Assembly (NCBI GenBank): GCA_964461135.1
Contig: CAYWTB010000050.1
Location: forward strand, 1-32,497
Reading direction: 5' to 3'
From: RQOF01 sp964461135
Lineage (GTDB): Bacteria > Calditrichota > Calditrichia > RBG-13-44-9
Length of the DNA: 32,497 nt
Shown: positions 1 to 7,870 of the stretch, in pieces
Position numbering within the stretch: the stretch's first letter is position 1
Layout of the letters: each line of letters opens with the position of its first letter
The notes under the pieces: generated by a model
The model's database searches: none
Told to the model about the DNA's origin: nothing
Seen by the model: the letters and a program-made list of their open reading frames with translations, nothing else
Translations under genes and position numbers: made by a program

Positions 1-46
1 ACATTCTACTACAAACGCCAGGAGATTCATAACTTTTTACGACTTC

Positions 47-593
47 AGGTTATAACCTTTTTTCATAAATTTCATTCAGACTCATATTTTTCAGATTTTC
101 CACCAGTTCCACCAGATTTTTAATCATCACATCCCAGATCTTTCTACCCTTTTCAACGCTGGCCTTGGTAGGATCTCCCAATACTCCGTTGCTGGAGATC
201 TTGGAAGTACGGGCAAACCATTCCACACTCCGCTTGGTACTGAAATTCAGATAATCGATTGAAAATTCAGGAATAAATTTCCGCGCTTTGTCCATCTGTA
301 CCAACTGGGGACGGGTAGCAGGTTATAACCTTTTTTCATAAATTTCATTCAGACTCATATTTTTCAGATTTTCCACCAGTTCCACCAGATTTTTAATCAT
401 CACATCCCAGATCTTTCTACCCTTTTCAACGCTGGCCTTGGTAGGATCTCCCAATACTCCGTTGCTGGAGATCTTGGAAGTACGGGCAAACCATTCCACA
501 CTCCGCTTGGTACTGAAATTCAGATAATCGATTGAAAATTCAGGAATAAATTTCCGCGCTTTGTCCATCTGTACCAACTGGGGACGGGTAGCA
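47..593. repeat. Perfect 273-bp direct tandem duplication
   Basis: The unit at 47-319 is repeated without a visible mismatch at 320-592, and base 593 again matches base 320. The unit holds the last 89 codons or so of the PP-loop/creatininase gene, its stop codon and a few bases beyond. The unit length is 91 x 3, but the stop codon in the first-transcribed copy ends translation, so the protein is not lengthened. The junction shows essentially no microhomology. The repeat lies at the very edge of the window, so it could be a recent genuine duplication or an assembly artefact at a contig end. Confidence 0.95.
50..319 (-). pseudogene. Duplicated 3' fragment of the PP-loop/creatininase gene
   Basis: This is the downstream copy of the tandem duplication. 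It repeats codons from about residue 695 to the stop of the 783-aa protein. A TTG at 302-304 could in principle start an 84-residue product, but no ribosome binding site is visible and the fragment lacks every metal-binding motif of the creatininase fold. It should not be annotated as an independent gene. It is either a non-functional remnant of a duplication or does not exist in the genome at all. Confidence 0.8.
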
Positions 594-2674
594 AGGCTGG
601 TGCTGGTTTCAATTTCACCGGCATGCACGTCATTGGGAGTTTCACATATTCCGGCTAAATCACTGTCGCTGGTTTCTCCGGAATCCACCGTGGTAAAGAT
701 CCGGGCATCCCGGTTAATCATCTGAGCCGCAAATTTCAGCGCCGGAACATTGCCTCCATGCCCGTTGATGATAACCAGTTTTGTGATGCCGTTTTTAGCA
801 GCGCTCATACCAATTTCGTATACCAGGCGGGACAGGGTCTCGTTACCAATGCTGATGGTACCGCTGAAATCGTCATGGTGGTAGGAGACGCCATAGGATA
901 TAAGTGGAAATACAAGTGGCCGGGGTTCACTGCAGGATGCGGCCACCATTCTGGCCAGGTATCCCGCATCGAATGCATCGGTATCCAGTGGGAGATGGGG
1001 TCCATGCTGTTCGATAGATCCGACCGGCAGAAGGGCAATATCCACCTCCCGGAAGCATTTACGCGCTTCCGGCCAGGTCATTTCACCTAAAAGATAACCG
1101 GTTTCCGAGCCTGCATTTTTCTCCTCCTTCATGCCTGCTGCTTCTCCTGTATTTGATTTTTTCTCAAACTGGTAGGGACTGAAAAAAGAGGGATCCTGCG
1201 GGGGATCAAAATCAATCCACATTCTGCCGCTTCTCTTAACACTGCCGTTGGCATATTGCAGGAAAATTTCAAATAAACCTTTGCGCATGTCCAGGGGAAT
1301 TCCTTCCAGCGGAGAACGTTCCAGATCTATGCGGACTTTCAGTATTTCCGGATTTTCCTTCACATTCTTTTTCATCTCCTGGGGAAAATTTACCAGACTC
1401 TTCTGCTCCAGCATGAAATTCAATTGTTGCGCTCCTGCTGATTCCTGATGAATTTCTTTGTACTGCAAATTTTCAAGGCATTCCCTGATCTGTTGATCCG
1501 TATAACCGCATTGACGGGGATCCGCTCCGAGGGCCATGAGCATTCCCACAATTCGCCGGCATTTTTCACATTGGCCGCAGGGTAATACCCGGTCGTTTTC
1601 GATGTGAGTGGCATGACACGACATTTGTTCCCTCTGAAGATGAGGGTAACGCATTACCAGAATTTTTTCGATCAACAACTCTGATAATGGTCTCAGGACG
1701 GAAAATTGCGTAATTCCCCATCCTTTCCTCAAAAAATACCGGGTGAGAGCGTTGTCAAAATAGCGGCTCTGGTCATACAGACCATCATAATGGGAAATAC
1801 CCTGAAAGGAAACCCTGCGGGTGGTATCGTATTCATCACCGATTATCAGCCGCCCGATACCCCGTTTTCGCAGCAGGGGCAGTGCACCAAACAAAAAAAC
1901 CGCCACCGTCCATAGACGGATCGGGTATTCGTCAGCCCGGAGTGAGGCGTAATCCGGACGGATAAAACTGAAATGGCGGAGCATCCAGTTAAACAAGCGG
2001 TCAGAATTAGTCCATACCCTGGCGGAATGAGAAATATTGTTCTGAAAATATCGGTAAGCATTTAAGGCCGTGTACCAGTGACGGCCCGATTCATTGACAA
2101 ATATGGGATGAGTTTCATACCCTGCTTCATGAACCAAACCATAGCTCAGCAGACTGTCCTTACCTCCACTGGAGAGAATGGCCACACAGTGGTTATCTGT
2201 CTTCCAGCGGGCTGATAAAGGACCGGGAGGAGAGGCATCCTCCTGAAACAAAATTTCCGCCTGCGAATAGTTCGTGTTGCGCAGCACCGGAGTGCTGGCT
2301 GCTTCGGGAGTAAGAAAAGGGTTCGATTCCAGGAATTTTTTCACATAAATTTCCCTGGCAGTATTTTGTATCATATCCTCAATGAAACGGCGATCTGCAG
2401 CATCATAAGCCCCGCTGAATACAATTTTCCGGCAGAACAAACCATAATTCAATGCGATCTGGGCAACCAGCATAGCCGCCAGATTCCAGGAAACCTTTTC
2501 CTGCGGATCGAAAACGTCTTCTTCAAACCGGTATATCAACTCCGTTGAATCTTTCCGCTCTCCCTGCTGAACCGTGTACAGCGCAATCACACGGTTATTT
2601 TCCAGCCGGCTGATCTGAACATCCAGGCGGTCGATAACCAGTAAATAATCCAAATTCTCATATGCAGGAACCAT
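323..2674 (-). CDS. PP-loop ATPase fused to a creatininase-family amidohydrolase
   Basis: This 783-aa protein has two recognisable parts. Residues about 160-400 form a PP-loop (N-type ATP pyrophosphatase) domain with the signature SGGKDS at 169-174 and a likely zinc site of C353, C366, C369 and C372, arranged somewhat as in QueC. Residues about 525-783 form a creatininase/MftE/ArfB-type domain with SIEQHGPHLPLDTD at 553-566 (metal ligands probably E555, H557, D566), NGHGGN at 637-642 and HAGEIETS at 684-691. A polar linker near 500-525 separates them. The first 150 residues resemble nothing I recognise. The family chemistry is adenylation of an acid or carbonyl followed by amide, nitrile or thio chemistry for the PP-loop, and metal-dependent C-N hydrolysis for the creatininase part. 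The substrate is unknown. It is the last gene after the PLP enzyme and the DUF1611 gene, 77 bp downstream. The ATG at 2672-2674 has AAAGGA upstream. Confidence 0.85.
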   Translation of the reverse strand: MVPAYENLDYLLVIDRLDVQISRLENNRVIALYTVQQGERKDSTELIYRFEEDVFDPQEKVSWNLAAMLVAQIALNYGLFCRKIVFSGAYDAADRRFIEDMIQNTAREIYVKKFLESNPFLTPEAASTPVLRNTNYSQAEILFQEDASPPGPLSARWKTDNHCVAILSSGGKDSLLSYGLVHEAGYETHPIFVNESGRHWYTALNAYRYFQNNISHSARVWTNSDRLFNWMLRHFSFIRPDYASLRADEYPIRLWTVAVFLFGALPLLRKRGIGRLIIGDEYDTTRRVSFQGISHYDGLYDQSRYFDNALTRYFLRKGWGITQFSVLRPLSELLIEKILVMRYPHLQREQMSCHATHIENDRVLPCGQCEKCRRIVGMLMALGADPRQCGYTDQQIRECLENLQYKEIHQESAGAQQLNFMLEQKSLVNFPQEMKKNVKENPEILKVRIDLERSPLEGIPLDMRKGLFEIFLQYANGSVKRSGRMWIDFDPPQDPSFFSPYQFEKKSNTGEAAGMKEEKNAGSETGYLLGEMTWPEARKCFREVDIALLPVGSIEQHGPHLPLDTDAFDAGYLARMVAASCSEPRPLVFPLISYGVSYHHDDFSGTISIGNETLSRLVYEIGMSAAKNGITKLVIINGHGGNVPALKFAAQMINRDARIFTTVDSGETSDSDLAGICETPNDVHAGEIETSTSLATRPQLVQMDKARKFIPEFSIDYLNFSTKRSVEWFARTSKISSNGVLGDPTKASVEKGRKIWDVMIKNLVELVENLKNMSLNEIYEKRL

Positions 2675-2751
2675 ATTTTATCAAAATCCTTTCCCGGGTA
2701 TTAATAAATAAATAGTCTTCATAAGCGGTTGCGGATTGAAATCGCGTTATT

Positions 2752-3825
2752 TTAGTTGCGTAAATTTTTTAATCCTCCAATAATGCTATCAACCCCGTGA
2801 ATAAGGGGATCGCAGCAAAGCAGATCGGTTTTTTCAGAGATTTCCCGGCATACTTTATCAATGTCCTGCTTCTTAATGTTTTCATGGTTCACTGTTATGG
2901 CGATCACCGCTTTTCCGGATAACAATTCAATCACCTGGATTTGCTGATTCAGCGGGTGCATAAGATACCCGGGAAATCCGTCGTATTCTTTCCTAGCGGG
3001 GGCATGTTGCAATACCACCACATCGGGCCGCCCGGCAGCCAGAATTTCAAATCCCCCCGGGTAGGCCGGATTCATCAGACTGCCCTGGCCTTCAATTATG
3101 ATAACATCCGGGTTTTCATCTTTCCAGGCACTCCAGACAGCATGCTCAATCTCCCCGGCAACAAAATCATTAATCAGTGAATCCAGGATAATACTGTATT
3201 TGGCTCCCTGCAACCAGGCAGTCTGTCCGGTACCAATCATTTCCGCTTTCATTCCGGCCCGGTTGAATGCATCCACCAGAATCCAGGCGGTGGTACGCTT
3301 CCCAATGGCTGAATCCGTTCCCAGAACCGCAATCTTCAGGCAGTTGACTTCTTCTATTTTGCTGCTGAAAAAGTGCAGTTTTTCCCGCGGTGGTGTTTTC
3401 CTGATATCGCGCAGAGTGACTTTATGTGTCTTTGCCAGGGTGGAAATCTCACCATCCTCCGATAAATAATCATGCAAGCCGCAATCCACATGCAACCCCA
3501 TACGGATAGCCTCTTTAATATCTTCCCTGGCGGATGCGCTCAACCGGCCGCCATCCGGCGCCAGGCCCACCACCAGATGAGTAGCTGTAATTCCTTGCCG
3601 GTTAGAGGCGTTGAATGCTTCCCTGATGTCCGGGTAAACTGGAATATTTTTTGCTTGGCCATCCAGCAGCGCTCCGGCATCCTGCCCGGCGTAACGGGAA
3701 TCCACAACTGCCAGAATTCGGTAGCGTGCGGTTCTGCGTACCAGGCCGTGGGCGGTCTTCCCGTTAGTGGTATTAAAACTGCCCTGGCAATACACAATCG
3801 CATTGCCCTCCGGAAATTGACTCAT
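2752..3825 (-). CDS. DUF1611 (COG3367) P-loop protein, DgcN-like
   Basis: This 357-aa protein has the two-domain DUF1611 layout. A Rossmann-like N-terminal domain (about 1-145) is followed by a P-loop domain with GTDSAIGKRT at 169-178 and the family hallmark IIEGQGSL at 243-250. Characterised relatives include DgcN, reported as a D-glutamate N-acetyltransferase in marine bacteria. Other members sit beside dipeptide epimerases, but no epimerase is present here, so the substrate cannot be transferred. The ATG overlaps the stop of the upstream PLP-enzyme gene by 4 bp (ATGA), which indicates translational coupling and a shared pathway. Length is normal and no key residue appears lost. Action on an amino acid or small peptide is likely; the exact reaction is inferred only. 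Confidence 0.85.
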   Translation of the reverse strand: MSQFPEGNAIVYCQGSFNTTNGKTAHGLVRRTARYRILAVVDSRYAGQDAGALLDGQAKNIPVYPDIREAFNASNRQGITATHLVVGLAPDGGRLSASAREDIKEAIRMGLHVDCGLHDYLSEDGEISTLAKTHKVTLRDIRKTPPREKLHFFSSKIEEVNCLKIAVLGTDSAIGKRTTAWILVDAFNRAGMKAEMIGTGQTAWLQGAKYSIILDSLINDFVAGEIEHAVWSAWKDENPDVIIIEGQGSLMNPAYPGGFEILAAGRPDVVVLQHAPARKEYDGFPGYLMHPLNQQIQVIELLSGKAVIAITVNHENIKKQDIDKVCREISEKTDLLCCDPLIHGVDSIIGGLKNLRN

Positions 3826-4937
3826 GATTTTCTCCCGGTAAGCATGACCACGTAACGGTCACTGGGCAGAGCTTCTTTTTTGTGCTGTTCTACCAGCGCA
3901 ATTAAGCCCGCCGTTGAGGCGGGAAGTATCAGAAATCCCTCCCGTTCCCGTAGAATCTTGGAGTAGGTGAGCATGCTTTTATCAGTAGCATTGGCCGCCC
4001 AGCCATGGGTCTCCCGGATAGCAGAAAGGGCATAATCCCCGTCAATAGAATGCCAGTTAATCAGTGGTTCATTAACCGCAGATTCTTTAATGGCCTCCGG
4101 TTTTAAATCCTCACATTCCGGCAGATTTTTCAGGAATGCCTGCACAATGGGATTTTTCCCAAAAGAAGAACCCCCTGTAATGCGCGGCATACGGGAAGTT
4201 TTTCCGCGTCTGTATAAACTAAGGAATCCCCGGTAGATTCCGGCCAGAGTGGTTCCATTGGATACCGGCACCGCGATGAGGTAAGGTGCATCCCTGAGTT
4301 CGTCATAAATTTCATATGCGATTTCTCCATAGGCCCGCAATTGCAAATCTGTATTGGCACCACCGGGATTTGCATCATAGATATCATCGATTATTGCCCG
4401 CTCCCGTGAAACCAGCACCGAATTTTCATAATCCCCCGGCACCCGGATAATCTGGGCGCCTAGTTGTACCATTTCCTGAATTCTTCGGGTATGATAATGC
4501 TCCGGGATATAAATAATGCAGTTAAGGCCGGCCACCGAAGCGGCCAGTGCCATGGCCACACCATAATTGCCACAGGTGGCCAGGGTAATGGCGTCAAATC
4601 CCCGCCGGAGCGCATCCATGGCCTGGGCGAAAGCGATCCTGTCCTTCTGTGTTCCCGACGGATTTGCTCCCTCGAATTTCAAATACAGCTGCCGTAATCC
4701 CACTTCCCGTTCCAGGTTTCGGGCCCGGGCAAGATGAGTGTCTCCCACTTCCGATTCGAAAACATCCTCAAAGGCTTCCAGTCGTTCATCCAGAATACGG
4801 GTTTTATCAGCAGCCACTTTTTTCTGATTTTCTATTTCCGGCCAGGAAGTTGTGATCTCCGGGGATGCACCATCCAGTAAATCAAATAACTTATCTCCAT
4901 CGGACATTCCATTCGGCTTTTCCTGATTTTCATCCAT
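3822..4937 (-). CDS. Fold-type II PLP enzyme, threonine synthase-like
   Basis: This 371-aa protein belongs to the tryptophan-synthase-beta/threonine-synthase superfamily. The Schiff-base lysine is K98 in the context NPSGTQKDR, and the phosphate/substrate loop is TCGNYG at 121-126. It lacks the long N-terminal domain of classical threonine synthase and carries an acidic N-terminal extension of about 60 residues. Members perform beta- or gamma-replacement or elimination on amino acids such as O-phosphohomoserine, serine or cysteate. The altered lysine-site context (GTQK rather than GSFK) argues against a simple threonine synthase call. It is the first gene of a three-gene unit with the DUF1611 and PP-loop/creatininase genes. 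GGGGG stands about 10 nt upstream of the ATG. A 240-bp leader containing an inverted-repeat structure precedes it. Confidence 0.85.
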   Translation of the reverse strand: MDENQEKPNGMSDGDKLFDLLDGASPEITTSWPEIENQKKVAADKTRILDERLEAFEDVFESEVGDTHLARARNLEREVGLRQLYLKFEGANPSGTQKDRIAFAQAMDALRRGFDAITLATCGNYGVAMALAASVAGLNCIIYIPEHYHTRRIQEMVQLGAQIIRVPGDYENSVLVSRERAIIDDIYDANPGGANTDLQLRAYGEIAYEIYDELRDAPYLIAVPVSNGTTLAGIYRGFLSLYRRGKTSRMPRITGGSSFGKNPIVQAFLKNLPECEDLKPEAIKESAVNEPLINWHSIDGDYALSAIRETHGWAANATDKSMLTYSKILREREGFLILPASTAGLIALVEQHKKEALPSDRYVVMLTGRKS

Positions 4938-5060
4938 TATCCGTTATCCCCCTGCAAATTATCTTTTTTTTTAGTGGGCAGTTTCCCGTGATAAATCCAT
5001 CCGGAACCGATTAATTTATTACTGCCTGATAATGTCATTTATATTAAAAATATGCTGCAG

Positions 5061-5122
5061 TTGATCAGCTTGCAATCACTGATTGCTCCTGTGGTATTTT
5101 TCACAGAAATACTGCTGATCAA
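5061..5122 (-). promoter_or_regulatory. Candidate three-way-junction leader element or operator
   Basis: The outer arms TTGATCAGC (5061-5069) and GCTGATCAA (5114-5122) are perfect 9-bp complements. Between them lie GCAATCAcTGATTGC (5072-5086), a 7-bp inverted repeat, and CTGTG/CACAG (5089-5093 and 5102-5106) with an 8-nt loop. Folded together they give a closing stem with two inner hairpins. The element lies in the gap between the deacetylase gene and the PLP enzyme, about 125-185 nt ahead of the PLP enzyme ATG, so it could be a cis-acting leader RNA. Because the first inner repeat is nearly gapless, it could instead be a DNA operator. I recognise no known riboswitch class. Confidence 0.45.
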
Positions 5123-5176
5123 TTCCTATTTATTTTCCGGTTACGATAACCAAATCCAACAGACATTAAGCCAGCC

Positions 5177-6916
5177 TCATTCAAAATAACCCTTCCATAA
5201 ACCCGAGAAAAAATGTCGGGCATTTATACCAATGTTCCTCTGATTGTATCCGCCTTCCTGTACAACCAGAACGGGAATTTTCAGAGATCCAATAAGCCGG
5301 CCGTTGGCTTCAAAATCCTTTGCAACCAGACTCCAGCTTCCGGTAGGATCACCTTTAGCCGGGTCCAGTCCCAGGGCTACCACCAGAAAATCGGGTCTGA
5401 ACCTTTTGATTTTTATCAAGGCTTTTTCCAGTGTTTCCCGGTATCTCTTCCCGTCCACCTTCTCTGCAAGCGGATAATTTACATTAAATCCCTCTCCCCG
5501 TCCGAATCCTCTTTCCGCTGCAAAACCACTGAAATAGGGATAAGCAAAACTGGGGTGTCCATGTATGGATAATGTCAAAACATCAGAGCGCTGGTAAAAA
5601 ATATCCTGCTGGCCATTACCGTGATGGTAATCCACATCAAGAATGGCTACTTTTCCATATTGACTAAGGTAATCCGCCGCTACTGCATTACTGTTAAAAT
5701 AACAAAATCCGCCAAAACTGCCCCATTCCGCATGGTGTCCGGGAGGACGAACCAGGGCATAAGCGAGGGGATATCCTTCCAGAATGTGATTTACCCCGGT
5801 AAGGGCGCAATCTACCGCACGTTTGGCTGCCAGGTATGCATTCCGGTTCAGTGGTGTAAAGGTATCAATGCAGTAATAGCCAGCCCGGACCGCCAGTTCT
5901 TTGGGAGGGCGGGCACTATTGCGTATGGGAAAAACATAGGGATAAACCGATTTGCCTTCCGGAAGATTAAAACAGACTTTTTTCAGGTAATTAACAAATT
6001 TTACATTATGAACAGAGCGGATATATTTTTCTGAAAATGTCCTCACCGGTACCTTTTCAAAAAGACCGGTGTTTTCAATAGCCTGCAGAATGTGCTTTAT
6101 TCTTATGGGGGACTCAACGTAACCGCGCTCCCGCACATGATGAATCTGGTGTTTGTCATTAATGATCAATACAATTCTTCTGTCAGTTGGAACAACTTGC
6201 GGCACCATGGGGATAGTTTCTTTTTTAACATAACGGGGCTCCCGCAAACGAACCGGATCATCGGTAAAGGAGGATACTACCATTTTAATATATTCCGGCG
6301 AACACATTTCACCGTATTTCCCTTCCAGAATTGCTTTTACAGTGGGCCTTACCTGTGCCCGTCTCAAATCCTTCTTCCGGCCAAGATCATCATAGACCAG
6401 ATAAGGAGGATTCTCATCCTGCGGAGAGAGAGGCGTTTCATAGGCGGTATTAACAATGGGCCTGGCACCGTATCTTTCATAAAATTTAAGACGTGATGCA
6501 TTCTGTTTATGGATTTCGGGATCTGATGATAAAGACGGATCATCCGGAAGGCATTCCAGGAAAATACCGCTGCAATTTAAATACAGGGCTTCCTGTCTTA
6601 TCCTATCATAAAGAGCTCCCCCGATTCCTCTTCCGGTAATACCTTTTGCCGAAGATATATAATCCAGATAAAAAAAATTAAGATTGGGTTCATGGTAAAC
6701 AAAGGCAAATCCCTGTACATTCCCCCTGAGATCATCAGCTACAAACAGAATCGACCGGAAACCGAGTTTGAGAGGATTTATAAGTTTCTCAGGCAGTTGT
6801 GTTATATCATCCTCCATAATAAAGGGGAATTGAGCCCGGAGAATAGCCTGCACTTGGGATACCACCATTTTGTTGACCGGACTGGAAGTATCATATATTC
6901 TGCGAATGCGAAACAT
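5177..6916 (-). CDS. GNAT acetyltransferase fused to HDAC/acetylpolyamine amidohydrolase
   Basis: Residues about 1-160 of this 579-aa protein form a GNAT domain with the acetyl-CoA loop GRGIGG at 95-100. Residues about 245-575 form an arginase-fold deacetylase of the class II HDAC/acetylpolyamine amidohydrolase type. Its motifs are PGHHAE (H394, H395), DVDYHHGNG (427-435), a third aspartate D518 in GLDPAKGD, and EGGY with the catalytic Tyr557. By alignment to HDAC8 the zinc ligands should be D429, H431 and D518, so the active site looks complete. Bacterial relatives remove acetyl groups from small amines such as polyamines or lysine derivatives. Acetylation and deacetylation are therefore carried on one chain. 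AGGA precedes the ATG by about 8 nt. The gene follows another GNAT gene and lies near kamA, which suggests an acetylated lysine- or polyamine-type substrate. No signal peptide is visible, so the protein is probably cytoplasmic. Confidence 0.9.
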   Translation of the reverse strand: MFRIRRIYDTSSPVNKMVVSQVQAILRAQFPFIMEDDITQLPEKLINPLKLGFRSILFVADDLRGNVQGFAFVYHEPNLNFFYLDYISSAKGITGRGIGGALYDRIRQEALYLNCSGIFLECLPDDPSLSSDPEIHKQNASRLKFYERYGARPIVNTAYETPLSPQDENPPYLVYDDLGRKKDLRRAQVRPTVKAILEGKYGEMCSPEYIKMVVSSFTDDPVRLREPRYVKKETIPMVPQVVPTDRRIVLIINDKHQIHHVRERGYVESPIRIKHILQAIENTGLFEKVPVRTFSEKYIRSVHNVKFVNYLKKVCFNLPEGKSVYPYVFPIRNSARPPKELAVRAGYYCIDTFTPLNRNAYLAAKRAVDCALTGVNHILEGYPLAYALVRPPGHHAEWGSFGGFCYFNSNAVAADYLSQYGKVAILDVDYHHGNGQQDIFYQRSDVLTLSIHGHPSFAYPYFSGFAAERGFGRGEGFNVNYPLAEKVDGKRYRETLEKALIKIKRFRPDFLVVALGLDPAKGDPTGSWSLVAKDFEANGRLIGSLKIPVLVVQEGGYNQRNIGINARHFFSGLWKGYFE

Positions 6917-6936
6917 TTTGTTATCCTGTAAAGCGT

Positions 6937-7125
6937 TTATACCGGCATCCGGGAATCAATTCCTGTTCCCTGAATCCTTCCCGGATAAAACCGGACCGTT
7001 ATTTCCACCCCGCTCATGGAAACAGATTCCATGACCCGCTGAGCTGTGATTTCCCTTTGCAGCAATGGCATGCTGTCAAAATAAAGACAACTATATATGC
7101 TATTTTTATTTGAATTACACACCAT
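6937..7125 (-). CDS. Possible small ORF, 62 aa, unrecognised
   Basis: An ATG-started 62-codon frame fills the space between the GNAT gene (19 bp upstream) and the GNAT-deacetylase gene (20 bp downstream). It has no signal peptide, membrane segment or motif I recognise, and only a weak GGATT stretch before the ATG. Position is the only support. It may equally be non-coding spacer. Confidence 0.22.
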   Translation of the reverse strand: MVCNSNKNSIYSCLYFDSMPLLQREITAQRVMESVSMSGVEITVRFYPGRIQGTGIDSRMPV

Positions 7126-7144
7126 ACCGGAATCCGCTTTTATT

Positions 7145-7729
7145 TCACTGATTCGCTTCCTGCGTTACATCGGGAACTTTTATCTGTCTTTTTTTCAATT
7201 TCTGCCGGCTGGCTTTCCGTTTCAGATATCCGGGATGTGTAGTAAGATTGCGGTTTAGAAAGATATGTTTCGTTTCATTACCAAATCCCTGTTTCCGGAA
7301 AAATTGCCGGGCTTCATGATTTTCCGCCTCGGTATCCACCAGCATCATGCGGGCACCTCTCTCAATAAACAGTTCGGTTAGTCGCTTAAACAGGCGGGTT
7401 CCGACACCGGACCGTTTAATATCAGGGCGAACACCAATCCACTCAAGATAACCATAAATCCAGGCACTGCGGCGCTTTTCAATGAGAGTTCCCAGGGCGA
7501 AACCGGCAATTTTTCCCCCGATCTCTGCTACCAGGCACAATTCGCCATCTGATGCATATGAATCCAGCAGTTCATATTCATCCCATGTCCGGTATAGATT
7601 GGGCCACTTCTCAGCAGTAAAAATATCCTCACCAATGGCAAAGCATGCAGGTAAATCATCCAGTTCCATTTGCCTGATTTCGATTTCACCATTCTCCTGC
7701 TTTGCCTTCGAATTAATTTCATTCTCCAT
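7145..7729 (-). CDS. GNAT-family N-acetyltransferase
   Basis: This is a 194-aa GCN5-related acetyltransferase. The core runs from about residue 15 to 160. It has the acetyl-CoA pyrophosphate loop RSGVGTRLF near residues 105-113, the preceding beta-4 strand (YLEWIGVRPD) and the closing NHEARQFFRKQGF region typical of the fold. The C-terminal tail of about 35 residues is strongly basic and ends QEANQ. The acceptor is not evident from sequence. Lying between the KamA/ATP-grasp operon and the GNAT-deacetylase gene, it may act on the same amine-bearing metabolite. A 141-bp AT-rich gap separates it from the exchanger gene upstream, so it could have its own promoter or be read through. Confidence 0.85.
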   Translation of the reverse strand: MENEINSKAKQENGEIEIRQMELDDLPACFAIGEDIFTAEKWPNLYRTWDEYELLDSYASDGELCLVAEIGGKIAGFALGTLIEKRRSAWIYGYLEWIGVRPDIKRSGVGTRLFKRLTELFIERGARMMLVDTEAENHEARQFFRKQGFGNETKHIFLNRNLTTHPGYLKRKASRQKLKKRQIKVPDVTQEANQ

Positions 7730-7870
7730 ATATTTGCTTAATTCCTGATTAATAAATTTTAATGTAATATTACCTTTTTTATTTCAATTTGCTGAATTAA
7801 GGATATAATCATATTTTATAAAACAATCACACAACTTTCAAATCAATCCGTTCGTGAATCAATTATCGTC

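Noticed and set aside
323..2674. Calling the protein QueC (7-cyano-7-deazaguanine synthase)
   Set aside because: The PP-loop and cysteine cluster are similar in kind, but the protein is far longer, the cysteine spacing differs, and no queD, queE or folE gene is nearby.
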